A program made the translations under genes and the position numbers. Source: Roseibium sp. (GTDB lineage: Bacteria; Pseudomonadota; Alphaproteobacteria; Rhizobiales; Stappiaceae). From it: a stretch of 64,000 bases of DNA. The stretch lies in NCBI GenBank assembly GCA_017643215.1, contig JAEPNV010000005.1:186001-250000 (forward strand), given 5' to 3'. Shown piece by piece: positions 18,524 to 28,034 of this stretch. Below the pieces are notes generated by a model. The model did no database searches. It was not told the DNA's origin and saw nothing but the letters and a program-made list of their open reading frames with translations. Within the stretch, counting starts at the first letter, position 1. Every line of letters starts with the position of its first letter.

Positions 18524-18987
18524 ACGGCGCCAGCATCCGATCCAAGCGGTCTGACACGCGTGATGGCAAGACAACCCGCGTTCGCGCTTTAATTGTAGAC
18601 GGCATCCAAGTATTCGACGGATCTGTGATTTATATCCGCGCGATCGTGTTTTGCGTTTCACAAATGAAAAGCTCGGCAGAATTACAATAATAATAAAAAA
18701 ATATAAACTTGCGTAAATTACACAAAAAATCTGATTCTTATGATTAAAACTTAAGTGTCTCAATGGGATTTTGGTGTGAGTCATGCCCATAAGCCTGATC
18801 CCGCTTCCAAAAATCACTTAATATAAAAAAATATATTTGGACTATAAATATAGTTGCGGTGGGAAAGCCTAGATTTAAGTGATACTACCTAGGTAATTAT
18901 TTTCAACAAACTATAAATAAATGACGAATACTTTTTCCGTTGCTGGAATAATTTTCCGTCATGCTCCCCCAATTGCCGAGGCTGGAA
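18524..18987. other. AT-rich intergenic region with promoter-like sequence
   Basis: About 460 bases, strongly AT-rich from about 18600 to 18950, with A-runs, TATAAATA-like sequences and a 10-bp palindrome TACCTAGGTA at 18886-18895. No gene is visible. It probably holds the promoter and regulator sites of the chemoreceptor gene downstream. Confidence 0.5.
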
Positions 18988-20961
18988 ATGCCGTCTACAC
19001 AACTTCTCTCCCGATTGCCCATCGCCCTGCGCATTGGCGCGTTGTCCATGCTGTCCGTCGTCGCCGTCGCACTGCTGGGAATTACATTCTACATCGACGG
19101 AAAAATCGTTGAACGCGAAAACGCCAGTCTGGCGGCGTATTCGACAATGGATTGGCGCGTGTCTCAGATAAGGGCTCATGCGTTGGATATGAGACGGATC
19201 AGCAAGGAGTTCCAACTCACCAAAAACGCTGACTTCATGGCTCAGTATGAAGAAAATGCTGTGGCCGCGCTTGAGGAGCTCCAGCGCTTGCAGACCGCCC
19301 CTGAATCAGCCGGCATCTCCCAAAATGCCCAAAGGATTTCCAGTGTCCTGAATGACCATAAATCCCAGTTCGCCTCTCTTGTCGACGCATTTACGACGAT
19401 GGGATTGACGGAAAAGCTGGGTCTCAAGGGTGAATTGAGGTCAGCCGTTCATGCGGTCGAGGAAAAGCTGAAGGCAGCCAATCTTGATGCTTTGACCGTC
19501 AAAATGTTGATGATGCGGCGGCATGAAAAAGACTTCATGCTCCGCGGCGCGGAAAAATATATCGGCCGCATTGACAAACGGCGCGCGGAGTTTGATCCAA
19601 TTCTGGCCGCCACCACCCTTTCGCCGGCCGAGAAAGCGGAAATCTCAAAGCTCATGGACGGCTATCAGGCCGGGTTCAAAGCTTTTTCCGCGCTCGCTTT
19701 GAAGATCGCCGCCGACAGCCAGGCTCTGGACGATTTATCCGCCGCGATCGAATCCGATTTCGATTCGATGGCCAAGGTGGCATCGAACGGCAAGACTGCC
19801 GCGCAAGACGCTTTGGCGGCGGCGCAAGAAACGGCTGCCCTGTTTTTCACATCCGTGGTTCTGGCCGCGCTTGCCGTTGTTGTCTTGTTCGGGTGGTTGA
19901 TCGGGCGCGGCATCACACGTCCGGTTCGCGCTCTGACCATAACGATGACCGAGATGGCCAACGGGTCAGTCGAAATCCATGTGCCCTACACTGATTCGGG
20001 CAGCGAGATCGGCAACATGGCGCGCGCCGTTGAAGTATTCCGGAACAATGCCGTGCGCACGAGGGAACTCGAGGACGACCAGAAACAGCAGCAAGAGCGT
20101 GCGCAATCGGAAAAACGCGCAATGATGGAGGGCTTGGCCGACCAATTCGACGCGAGCATTGGCGCCATCGTCGGACGTGTCTCGGAGGCCACAGGGCATC
20201 TGACGGCCACCGCCAGCGACATGGCCAGTGTTTCCGAAGACACCGGAAGCCGGGCCGAAAGCGCGTCTTCCGCTTCGCAGAACACCAATGAAAACGTGCA
20301 AATGGTCGCCACGGCGGCCGAGCAGATGACCTCGTCGATCCATGAAATCAATCAGAAGGTCATCCAGGCATCGGAATCCTCCAAACAGGCCGCCAGCAAT
20401 GTTGAGATCACCGCCGGGCAAATGGACACGCTCGCCGCTATGGCGGACAAGATCGGGGAGGTTATTTCGATGATTTCCGAGATCGCCGAACAGACCAATC
20501 TCCTGGCCTTGAATGCCACGATCGAATCGGCCCGCGTCGGTGAGGCTGGCAAGGGATTTGCCGTTGTCGCCAGTGAGGTGAAGGCGCTGGCAAGTGAAAC
20601 GGCGAAAGCGACCGAGAGCATTTCCGAACTGATCAATGAAATCCAGTCGGAGACCAAAACCGCGGTGAATTCGATCGCCAATATCGGTGAGGTGATCCGG
20701 GACCTGGAAAACACGTCCGCGGCGATCGCAGCGGCGATGGAAGAGCAAGGTGTCACCACCCAAAACGTCGCCCGCAACGTCGCGGACGCGGCGAAAGGGA
20801 CCCGCGACGTGTCCGACAGCATCGAGTTTGTCCGCAGCGCAACCGAGGATGCGCGTTCCGCCTCCGCCAAGGTGATGGGCTCAGCGGAGGATCTGTCAAA
20901 GCAATCCGCCCTCATGCAGGACGAAGTGGCGCGCTTCCTGGCGCAAATCCGGGCGGCTTAG
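18988..20961 (+). CDS. Methyl-accepting chemotaxis protein
   Basis: A 657-residue chemoreceptor: membrane span near residues 10-32, helical periplasmic domain to about 280, second span ([21 protein letters not shown]), HAMP domain, then methyl-accepting coiled coil with [20 protein letters not shown] at the tip. The C terminus ends FLAQIRAA, so there is no CheR/CheB tether. GAGG at 6-nt spacing supports ATG 18988; ATG 18961 is an alternative adding nine residues. The architecture resembles the receptor at 1716, but the sensor domains differ, so the ligands probably differ too. Confidence 0.92.
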   Translation: MPSTQLLSRLPIALRIGALSMLSVVAVALLGITFYIDGKIVERENASLAAYSTMDWRVSQIRAHALDMRRISKEFQLTKNADFMAQYEENAVAALEELQRLQTAPESAGISQNAQRISSVLNDHKSQFASLVDAFTTMGLTEKLGLKGELRSAVHAVEEKLKAANLDALTVKMLMMRRHEKDFMLRGAEKYIGRIDKRRAEFDPILAATTLSPAEKAEISKLMDGYQAGFKAFSALALKIAADSQALDDLSAAIESDFDSMAKVASNGKTAAQDALAAAQETAALFFTSVVLAALAVVVLFGWLIGRGITRPVRALTITMTEMANGSVEIHVPYTDSGSEIGNMARAVEVFRNNAVRTRELEDDQKQQQERAQSEKRAMMEGLADQFDASIGAIVGRVSEATGHLTATASDMASVSEDTGSRAESASSASQNTNENVQMVATAAEQMTSSIHEINQKVIQASESSKQAASNVEITAGQMDTLAAMADKIGEVISMISEIAEQTNLLALNATIESARVGEAGKGFAVVASEVKALASETAKATESISELINEIQSETKTAVNSIANIGEVIRDLENTSAAIAAAMEEQGVTTQNVARNVADAAKGTRDVSDSIEFVRSATEDARSASAKVMGSAEDLSKQSALMQDEVARFLAQIRAA

Positions 20962-20975
20962 CTCCAAGGACGTGC

Positions 20976-21000
20976 GGCCGGTCCCGGGTCGGGATCGGCC
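20976..21000. terminator. Hairpin between convergent genes
   Basis: GGCCGGTCCC (20976-20985) pairs with GGGATCGGCC (20991-21000), one G-T wobble, 5-nt loop. There is no clear T tract, but its position between two convergent stop codons suggests a shared terminator. Confidence 0.45.
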
Positions 21001-21007
21001 GAGGCGT

Positions 21008-22204
21008 TTATGGGCTGCGTGGGTTCAGCAAGGCCCGATAGACGTCAACCGTGGCCCCGGTCATGGTTTCGACGGAAAATTTCGCGGTCACATGAGCGCG
21101 CGCGCGCTCAACCAGCGCTCCGCGGGCCGCGTCGTCAAGCGTCAGCGCATCTCCGATCGCGGCGGCGAGTGCTTCCGGGTCACCCGGCGGGACCCGCCAC
21201 CCGGTGCGGTCCGCCTCCAGGACCTCCGGCGGCGCCAGGACCGTTTCCGGGACCGCGCCAAGGTCCGACACAATGACCGGCACATCGGCAGCCTGCGCCT
21301 CAACGGCGGCCCGCCCGAAGGCTTCCGGTTCAACCGACGCGACAATGGCAAGATTGGCAAGCGCAAGCGCGGCTGGAACATCATCGCAGTGGCCGACGAT
21401 CCGTACCTGATCCTGAAGGCCGTTTTCAGCAATCCGCCGTTCCAGATCCGCCAGGTAAGCATCCCGGCCTTGCGCGCTCCCGGCGAGTACCGCGATCGGG
21501 GCAGTGTGGCCGGCTTTTTTCAGGCGTGCGATCGCATCGATAACCACGGGCTGCCCTTTCCAATGCGTCAGCCGGGCCAGGTTGAGAAGAACCGGCCGGC
21601 CCGGTGGCAGGCGCCAGGTGTCGCGCAACGCCGATTTCCGCGCGTCCGAGACAGCATCCGGTGCCAGAGCCTGAAGATCGGAGCCACGGTGGATCGTGAC
21701 GATCTTGCCCCGGGCAAAGGGATGCCGGTCCGTGATCAATCGCGCCGTATAGGCCGAGTTCGCGATGACCCGGTCGCCCCGTGCCATAACCGAGTTGTAC
21801 GCCGCCTTGAGGGGCCCATTTTGGTTATAGATGCCGTGATAGGTGGTAACGAACGGGATCTTTTCCCGGCGGGCGGCTACCAGCGTCGACCAGGCCGGAG
21901 CGCGGCTGCGGGCGTGTACCAGTTCCACGCCATATCGCCGGATCAATTGGCGGAGGCGGGCGATGTTGCGCCACAGGACCCATGGATTTTTTGAATTCAG
22001 CGGCAGGAGATGATGGCGCGCGCCGGCATTGTCCAGATCGCGGACCAGCCGCCCGCCGGCGCTGGCCACCAGCGCGGTGCCGCCGGCCGCCACAATGGCT
22101 TCGGCAACGTCAATCGTTGTCCGCTCCGCTCCGCCCGTTTCAAGGTCAGGTATGACCTGCAGGATGACCGGTCTGGAGGTGGCTCTGTCAGGATCGAATG
22201 GCAA
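21008..22204 (-). CDS. Glycosyltransferase family 4 (GT-B)
   Basis: A 398-residue sugar transferase. The N-terminal Rossmann domain starts ILQVIPDLETGGAERTTIDVAEA, the acceptor-domain glycine loop typical of GT4. The C-terminal domain contains LARLTHWKGQPVVIDAI and the nucleotide-sugar signature EPEAFGRAAVEAQA (E-x7-E) near residue 300. It probably adds a hexose to a surface polysaccharide or lipid carrier in the cytoplasm. No other polysaccharide genes are near, so the product is unknown. Divergent from the hydrolase at 22276. Confidence 0.9.
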   Translation of the reverse strand: MPFDPDRATSRPVILQVIPDLETGGAERTTIDVAEAIVAAGGTALVASAGGRLVRDLDNAGARHHLLPLNSKNPWVLWRNIARLRQLIRRYGVELVHARSRAPAWSTLVAARREKIPFVTTYHGIYNQNGPLKAAYNSVMARGDRVIANSAYTARLITDRHPFARGKIVTIHRGSDLQALAPDAVSDARKSALRDTWRLPPGRPVLLNLARLTHWKGQPVVIDAIARLKKAGHTAPIAVLAGSAQGRDAYLADLERRIAENGLQDQVRIVGHCDDVPAALALANLAIVASVEPEAFGRAAVEAQAADVPVIVSDLGAVPETVLAPPEVLEADRTGWRVPPGDPEALAAAIGDALTLDDAARGALVERARAHVTAKFSVETMTGATVDVYRALLNPRSP

Positions 22205-22275
22205 GAGGACGCTTCTTTTTTCGGGGCGATCGTGCGAAGGACCGGATCCTATCCGATCAGAACCAGAGCCTTAGT

Positions 22276-23055
22276 ATGAGCCCGGACGAACCGCAATTCC
22301 TTGAGGTTGGAAATCCGCCGCACCGGCGTACGATCGCGGTGCGGCACACGCCCGGGTCTGTCCCGGGCCTGTTGTGGTTGTCCGGTTTCAAGTCGGATAT
22401 GGCCGGTACAAAGGCCGTAGCGGTCGCGGCCCGGGCCATGGCTCTCGGGTTGGCTTCGACGCGCTTCGATTATTCCGGCCACGGCCTGTCGGGCGGCGCG
22501 TTCGAAGATGCTTGCGTGACCGATTGGAACGACGAAACGCTTGCCGTGTTCGACCGATTTTGCCCGGACCCGACAATCGTGATCGGGTCCTCCATGGGCG
22601 GCTGGCTCGCCTTGCTCCTGGCGCTGGCCCGACGCGAAACCGGGCAGATCAAGGGGCTTGTGCTGATCGCGCCGGCGGTCGATTTCACCGAGGAACTGAT
22701 GTGGAAACGCCGTTTCACCGAGGAGATCCGCACGGCAATCAACCGGGATGGCCGGTTCGAACAACCCTCTCAATATGGTGATGAGCCCTATGTCATCACC
22801 CGTAAGCTGATTGAGGATGGCCGGCAGCACCTGCTTCTGGACCGACCACTCACCACAGGCTGTCCCGTGGCTATTATTCAAGGTGTCCAGGACCCGGATG
22901 TGCCTTGGCAGCATGCGCAGCGTCTTGCGACGGCTCTGCCGGACGACGATCTTGCCGTGACCTTGGTCCCCGACGGCGATCACAGGCTGTCGCGGCCGCA
23001 GGACATCGATCTTTTGCTCAAGACAGTGGAACGGATGGTTCAAGAGGCCATCTAA
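22276..23055 (+). CDS. Alpha/beta hydrolase (ABHD10-like)
   Basis: A 259-residue serine hydrolase. Strand and oxyanion region LLWLSGFKSDMAGTKA, then nucleophile elbow GSSMGGW (about residue 103), acid region VQDPDVPW and catalytic histidine in PDGDHRLS near the C terminus. The pattern resembles ABHD10/mucosal acyl-thioesterase-type proteins found in alphaproteobacteria and mitochondria. The ATG at 22276 avoids overlap with the divergent glycosyltransferase. Its stop codon overlaps that of the convergent glycosylase gene. The substrate is inferred only. Confidence 0.82.
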   Translation: MSPDEPQFLEVGNPPHRRTIAVRHTPGSVPGLLWLSGFKSDMAGTKAVAVAARAMALGLASTRFDYSGHGLSGGAFEDACVTDWNDETLAVFDRFCPDPTIVIGSSMGGWLALLLALARRETGQIKGLVLIAPAVDFTEELMWKRRFTEEIRTAINRDGRFEQPSQYGDEPYVITRKLIEDGRQHLLLDRPLTTGCPVAIIQGVQDPDVPWQHAQRLATALPDDDLAVTLVPDGDHRLSRPQDIDLLLKTVERMVQEAI

Positions 23056-23693
23056 AGAGGGACGGCGTCGCGGCCCTGGCGTTGGGCCTTGTACCACGCC
23101 CAAAACAATCGGGCGGCGACCGCCCGATAAGGTGCCCAGTCCGTTGCAATGACATCCAGGTCTTTTGGTTTGGGCCGCTCGGGCAGCAAAAGCGCGTCGC
23201 GGACAGCATTTTGGAGCGCCAGGTCACCGCTCGGGAAGACATCTGGATGTCCGGCGCAAAACAGCAAAAAAATATCGGCCGACCACCGGCCGATGCCCTT
23301 GATGCCGCACAGGGTGGCATGGGCTTCCTCGGCCGGCCGGCGCGAAAGATGGCCCAGATCCAGACCGTTCAGGCAGGCGCTTGATACCGCGCGCAGGGCC
23401 GCGATTTTCGGCCGTGACAGGCCCGCCGCTGCCAGCGCCGCATCGCTTGTTGTGGCGATGCTTTCGGCAGTCAACGGCGACACGGCCGCTTCGAGCCGGG
23501 CAAAGATCGCCGAGGCGCTGGCAACGGAGACCTGCTGTCCGGTGATGATTTGGGCAAGGCCGGCAAAATCCGCGGAGCGCCGGCGCAGCGGGATCGATCC
23601 GGCGGCCACGGCAATCGGCTCAAGCCGGCGGTCTTGCCGGCACAAGGCCTGAAGGGCACCGGCGATGTCGTCCAGGGTCTCGATCGGGTTCAT
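23052..23693 (-). CDS. DNA-3-methyladenine glycosylase (AlkA-type, HhH-GPD)
   Basis: A 213-residue base-excision repair glycosylase removing alkylated purines. The helix-hairpin-helix LCGIKGIGRWSADIFLLF (about residues 120-140) is followed by DVFPSGDLAL, whose last Asp is the catalytic residue. The core FAGLAQIITGQQVSVASASAIF matches bacterial AlkA-like enzymes lacking the N-terminal domain. Start ATG 23693 gives the usual N terminus (MNPIETLDDIAGALQALC). The frame stays open upstream to 23876 with a Cys-rich extension of doubtful reality. Confidence 0.88.
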   Translation of the reverse strand: MNPIETLDDIAGALQALCRQDRRLEPIAVAAGSIPLRRRSADFAGLAQIITGQQVSVASASAIFARLEAAVSPLTAESIATTSDAALAAAGLSRPKIAALRAVSSACLNGLDLGHLSRRPAEEAHATLCGIKGIGRWSADIFLLFCAGHPDVFPSGDLALQNAVRDALLLPERPKPKDLDVIATDWAPYRAVAARLFWAWYKAQRQGRDAVPL

Positions 23694-23869
23694 GGCGGCC
23701 GGGATCGTCTGCTCGATTTTCGGGTCAAGTGCGGGGCCGGCGCACCATAGCGGCTTTTCGAGTCCCGGCAATCTGACGCTCTCCGGTGCCGCGAAGGAGA
23801 AGTTTTCCGTTTCGCGGATCAGGCGGCATTTGCACAGACCGGCGCAACAGCCTATCTGGTCGTCCCACC

Positions 23870-24754
23870 ATGCCAAAACCCGTTTTTCGTTTTGCCCCGT
23901 CCCCCAACGGGCATCTGCATCTGGGCCATGCCCTCTCCGCCCTTCTCAACGCAGACGCTGCCCGTGTAATGGACGGCGATCTGCTGCTGCGGATCGAAGA
24001 CATCGACCAAGCCAGATGCACGCCAGCGCTCGAGCGGGATCTTCTGGAGGATCTGACCTGGCTGGGCGTGTCGTTTGACGGCCCGGTGCTGCGCCAGTCG
24101 GAGCGGTTCGCCATCTATCAGGGCGCGCTGGACCGCCTGACGGAGATGGGACTGGTCTACCGGGGCTATCTGACCCGGGCGGAGATCAAAGGCTTTGTCA
24201 GCGATTTTGAGACCGGAGGGGATCGGTGGCCGCGCGATCCTGATGGAGCACCGGTCTATCCCGGCGACCATCGTGTGCTGGCACAGCCGGAGCTTGAAAA
24301 GAGGGCGGCGGGTGACATGCCCTATGCGCTGCGCCTGAACATGGCGGCGGCCTTGGACCGGATCGGAACGCAGCTCAACTGGCGCGAGGCCGGTGCCGAA
24401 GGAACAGCACTCTTCGAACCGGCCCGGCGGATTGGGGCGGACCCCGCCGCCTGGGGCGATGTTGTCCTGGCGCGGAAGGATACGCCGACGAGCTATCATC
24501 TCTCCGTCGTTCTCGACGATGCGGCGCAAGGCGTCACGGATGTGCTGCGCGGCGTGGATCTGCGCGCCGCGACCTCCGTTCACCGGGTCCTGCAGGCCTT
24601 GCTGGACCTCCCGGAGCCGCTCTACCGCCACCACCGGCTGGTCCTTGGACCGGACGGGCGGAAACTCTCCAAATCGAACAAGGACACCAGCATCCGGGAA
24701 CTGCGCGCGCAAGGGATTTCGGCGGCGGGTATCCGGACGCGGGTCGGGCTTTAA
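23870..24754 (+). CDS. gluQ: Glutamyl-Q tRNA(Asp) synthetase
   Basis: Shortened glutamyl-tRNA synthetase paralogue that attaches glutamate to the queuosine at position 34 of tRNA-Asp. The 294 residues hold the class I signatures FAPSPNGHLHLGHA (HIGH) at the N terminus and KLSKSN (KMSKS) near residue 265, and lack the anticodon-binding domain, which defines GluQRS. The start at ATG 23870 is fixed by the catalytic motif. It is divergent from the AlkA-type gene and overlaps the convergent AEC gene by four bases. Confidence 0.93.
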   Translation: MPKPVFRFAPSPNGHLHLGHALSALLNADAARVMDGDLLLRIEDIDQARCTPALERDLLEDLTWLGVSFDGPVLRQSERFAIYQGALDRLTEMGLVYRGYLTRAEIKGFVSDFETGGDRWPRDPDGAPVYPGDHRVLAQPELEKRAAGDMPYALRLNMAAALDRIGTQLNWREAGAEGTALFEPARRIGADPAAWGDVVLARKDTPTSYHLSVVLDDAAQGVTDVLRGVDLRAATSVHRVLQALLDLPEPLYRHHRLVLGPDGRKLSKSNKDTSIRELRAQGISAAGIRTRVGL

Positions 24755-25719
24755 AGACCCAACTGCCAAATCTCAAGGACATAGATCCATGCGCCGGTCG
24801 TCAAAACCGCCGCCGCGGTGGTGACCGTGATCGCGTTTGTCGACATGGCGTGACCGGTGCCGTAGCGGTTGGCGAAGATGAACGCATTGACCCCGGTCGG
24901 GCAGGCGGCGGTCACCGTAGCAACGGCGGTCCAGAGCGGTGGCAGGCCGATGGCAAAGGCCGCAACGGCAAACACCGTTGCCGGCATGACGAACAGTTTG
25001 ACAAGGCTGAGCCAGAGCCCGGGCAACAAATTGCCCCGGAGGCCGTAGAGCACCATGCTCATGCCGAGCGACAGCAGCGCGACCGGCAGGGCCGTTGACG
25101 CAATCCGGTCCAGCACATCTTCAAACATGCCGCCAACCGGCAGACCGATGAGCCGCCAGGCCAATGCGGTTACGATGGCGACCGCAATCGGATTGGTCGC
25201 AAGGCTCATGGCCACTTTCAGCGCCAGGTCGAACAACCGCGGCGGATCCGCCGTCCCATCAAGCGCAGCCGCGCGTTCCATCAGGATCGCGGTGAGTATC
25301 GTCATGACCGGCAGATGCACCGTGATGAGCACAAGAATTGGAACAAGGCCCGCTTCGCCATAGACCTGCGCGGCCAGCGGCAAGCCGACCATGACGGTGT
25401 TGGCAAACCCGGCGGAGATGCCGCCGATAACACCTGCCCGCGCTTCCCGGCGGAAGCCCTTCCGGATGATCAGCGTGCCGAGGATCCATGCAATCACGAC
25501 ACCCGAGAAATAGGCGGCCCAAAGTCCCCAGGGGGATTGCCCTTGAAGGTCTGCCTCGGCCAATGTCTTGAAAATCAGCACGGGGATCGCGACCACATAG
25601 ACGAACTGGCCGAGCGCCGCACCGACCTGCTGCGGCAAGAGACCGAATCGGGCGACCCCATAACCCACCGCGATCAGGGCAAAAACAGGAAGGACAATGG
25701 CGAGAACGTCAGCGGGCAT
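24751..25719 (-). CDS. AEC family transporter (auxin efflux carrier-like)
   Basis: Inner-membrane secondary transporter with about ten spans in 322 residues. It starts MPADVLAIVLPVFALIAVGYGVARFGLLP, the typical first helix, shows a central hydrophilic break, and has the family's repeat (SLGMSMVLYGL) in the second half and ACPTGVNAFIFANRYG near the end. Bacterial members export or import small organic acids; the substrate is unknown. ATG 25734 is a close alternative start; the frame is open to 25815 but the added residues are unlike the family. Monocistronic, convergent with gluQ. Confidence 0.85.
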   Translation of the reverse strand: MPADVLAIVLPVFALIAVGYGVARFGLLPQQVGAALGQFVYVVAIPVLIFKTLAEADLQGQSPWGLWAAYFSGVVIAWILGTLIIRKGFRREARAGVIGGISAGFANTVMVGLPLAAQVYGEAGLVPILVLITVHLPVMTILTAILMERAAALDGTADPPRLFDLALKVAMSLATNPIAVAIVTALAWRLIGLPVGGMFEDVLDRIASTALPVALLSLGMSMVLYGLRGNLLPGLWLSLVKLFVMPATVFAVAAFAIGLPPLWTAVATVTAACPTGVNAFIFANRYGTGHAMSTNAITVTTAAAVLTTGAWIYVLEIWQLGL

Positions 25720-25913
25720 GGGCAAAAAGGTCATTGGCCAGCGGCCAATCCACTGGAGGGAGTTGGAAAGCGTCTGCGTGTTTGTGTCGCCGGATGGCGA
25801 TGGTAAGGATGTCATCCGGCGCGGCGCGCGGCCAAATGCGGACCATGTCGACAGCGTCGAGACATGACACGCCCTTATAGACGGGCAAACGTTCTGAGGA
25901 AAACAGGATCTTC

Positions 25914-27068
25914 ATGACAGATCAGCCGATCACGACGGACCGATTGGCATTGCTGGCGCATGATCTGCGCACACGGCTGGCGGCCATGGAACTGGCCACC
26001 ACGCTGATCAAGAATGAACCCCTGACAGCATTCCAGTCGGAGCGTGTCGAGATCCTGCGCGGGGCGATCGAGGCCCTTGGGGCCATGACGGACGAACTGG
26101 TCCGGCAAGACGCGCGGGCCGGCGCGGACAGGGCCGATGAGCTGCCCTCGGCCGCGGCAATCCTCAAGGGTGTTGCGGGCCTGTTCCAGATCTGCGCAAA
26201 CGCCAAAGGCCTTGGCTTTGACGCCGACCTTGCCATTGAATGCCGGGATTGGGCTCCAAAACAGCCGTCGCATCTGGACCGCGCGGTCGCCGTGCTTTTG
26301 GACAATGCGGTGAAATACACCCGCGAAGGCAAGGTGAGCCTCTCCGCTCGTTGTTTGCCTCAAGGCTCAATGGCTGAATCAACGCAGAACCAGGCCGCTG
26401 TTTTGGAGATAGTCGTTGCGGACACCGGACCGGGCCTACCCCCGGGCGAGTCGTCCGATGTGTTTCGCCCATTCGTTCGCGGATCCGCGGGCCGCGCCGG
26501 CATTGACGGTGATGGGTTGGGGCTTTGGGGGGCGTCTGAACTGATCCAGGAGATGGGCGGGCAGCTTGACGTGACCCTGCCGGAGGCCGGCGGCAGCCGG
26601 TTTTGTGTAATGGTGCCGGTCTTTCCTGCGGAAGGTGCCGGGCCGCCAGACCTAACTGATGGCGCTCGTCCGAGCGGCGACGCACACCCCCTTGATGCCG
26701 ATGTTCTGGTCGTCGACGACAATGAAACGAACCTTCGGCTGTTGTCCGCTCTTTTGGAAACATTTGGTGTCCGCGTCCAGCAGGTCTCAGGCGGATCGGC
26801 TGCCCTGGCCGCTCTGAACGCCGAGCGGTTCGATGCGGTTTTGCTGGACCTCAACATGCCGGACATGGACGGCCGTGCGCTGGCAGCCAAGTGCCAGGCT
26901 TCCCAAAAGCTCAAGGATCTCCCGCTGATCGCGGTCACAGCGGCACATGAGACGGCCGACCTTGCGGAATTGAACAGGCTTGGCATCGTCGATCTGGTTG
27001 CAAAACCGCTCGCGCCGGCCCGCCTTTATGCGGCCCTTGCCAGGATTCTCAATCACGGCGGGGCATGA
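25914..27068 (+). CDS. Soluble hybrid histidine kinase-response regulator
   Basis: A 384-residue cytosolic two-component protein without a sensor or membrane domain. HisKA-like H-box LLAHDLRTRLAAM sits at residues 13-25, followed by an HATPase domain with N-box LLDNAVKYT, G1 DTGPGLP and G2 GDGLGLWGA (to about residue 235), a short linker, then a receiver domain (about 260-380) with acidic pair VVDDNE, phospho-acceptor LLDLNMPDMDG, Thr (AVTA) and Lys (VAKPL). The first 12 residues leave no room for a sensing module, so input must come from a partner. No partner gene is adjacent. ATG 25914 follows GAGGAAAACAGGA. Confidence 0.9.
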   Translation: MTDQPITTDRLALLAHDLRTRLAAMELATTLIKNEPLTAFQSERVEILRGAIEALGAMTDELVRQDARAGADRADELPSAAAILKGVAGLFQICANAKGLGFDADLAIECRDWAPKQPSHLDRAVAVLLDNAVKYTREGKVSLSARCLPQGSMAESTQNQAAVLEIVVADTGPGLPPGESSDVFRPFVRGSAGRAGIDGDGLGLWGASELIQEMGGQLDVTLPEAGGSRFCVMVPVFPAEGAGPPDLTDGARPSGDAHPLDADVLVVDDNETNLRLLSALLETFGVRVQQVSGGSAALAALNAERFDAVLLDLNMPDMDGRALAAKCQASQKLKDLPLIAVTAAHETADLAELNRLGIVDLVAKPLAPARLYAALARILNHGGA

Positions 27069-27162
27069 GTCGCCGATCGAGCTCGGGCGCCGCCGGTTAA
27101 CACGTCCCACACGATTGCCGCTTTCGATTGGCCTCCAATCGCCAATGCGCTAAAGAGCGGCC

Positions 27163-28008
27163 ATGACCAATACTTCCGCCCAAAGGCAGACTGTAGGGGC
27201 CGATCGAAACGGCCCTGTAAACGGGGCTTTCCGTTATCCGCTTCTGACAATCACTGCCGCCCTGGTGCCGGTATCGGTGTTTTTTCTTCTGGTTCCCCAG
27301 GTCGATTTGTGGGTGAGCGGCCTGTTTTACACGGACGGCCAGGGATTCACCGCCGAACAAAACGGATTGCTCCAGAAGATCCGTCATCTTGGCCCGCATC
27401 TGGTCACCTGGATCGCGGCGGGATCAGTGGCAATCCTGGTCGTGAAGCTCGTGCTGCCTGATCGGCCGCCCGTTCTGCCGCTGCGCATTCCGGTCTTTCT
27501 GATCTCCACGCTCATCCTCGGGCCGGGCATCCTGGTGAATGCCATCTTGAAGGACAATTGGGGCCGGCCCCGGCCCCGCGCTGTGGAGGAATTTGGCGGC
27601 GAACTGCCCCATCAGCTCGTCTGGGTGCCGACCGATTATTGCGCCAGCAACTGCTCATTCGTTTCCGGAGAAGCATCGGCGGGAATATGGCTCGTGGCTC
27701 TGGCGTTTGTCGTGCCGGCGGCATGGCGGCGGGCGGTTCTTGTTTTCGTCCTGCCATTGTGCCTGGTTCTATCGGTCAACCGGATCGCCTTCGGCGGGCA
27801 TTTTCTGTCCGACACGCTGATCTCCTGGGGTTTGACGCTGATGGTCATCATCCTCGTCCACCGGCTTTTCTACACCGCCCGCTTTCATCCAACCGATGAG
27901 GGGATCGATCGGTGGCTAACCCGGTCTGGACGCGCGGTCCAATCGACCATCCGGGGCCTCGTTTCCAGAAGTCACGCAACGATCCGGCGGTTTCTGGCGA
28001 TGTTCTGA
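27163..28008 (+). CDS. PAP2 family lipid phosphatase
   Basis: A 281-residue inner-membrane phosphatase with about six spans. The three PAP2 motifs are seen in order: K-x6-RP in LKDNWGRPRP (about residue 130), SGE in SFVSGEAS in place of the usual PSGH, and R-x5-H-x3-D in NRIAFGGHFLSD (about residue 210). Family members dephosphorylate undecaprenyl-PP, lipid A or phosphatidylglycerol-phosphate. The basic C-terminal tail is extended. The SGE variant leaves the precise activity open. It starts at ATG 27163, about 95 bases after the hybrid kinase. Confidence 0.85.
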   Translation: MTNTSAQRQTVGADRNGPVNGAFRYPLLTITAALVPVSVFFLLVPQVDLWVSGLFYTDGQGFTAEQNGLLQKIRHLGPHLVTWIAAGSVAILVVKLVLPDRPPVLPLRIPVFLISTLILGPGILVNAILKDNWGRPRPRAVEEFGGELPHQLVWVPTDYCASNCSFVSGEASAGIWLVALAFVVPAAWRRAVLVFVLPLCLVLSVNRIAFGGHFLSDTLISWGLTLMVIILVHRLFYTARFHPTDEGIDRWLTRSGRAVQSTIRGLVSRSHATIRRFLAMF

Positions 28009-28034
28009 CGCTCGTTGCGGTGGCTTTCAACTGA

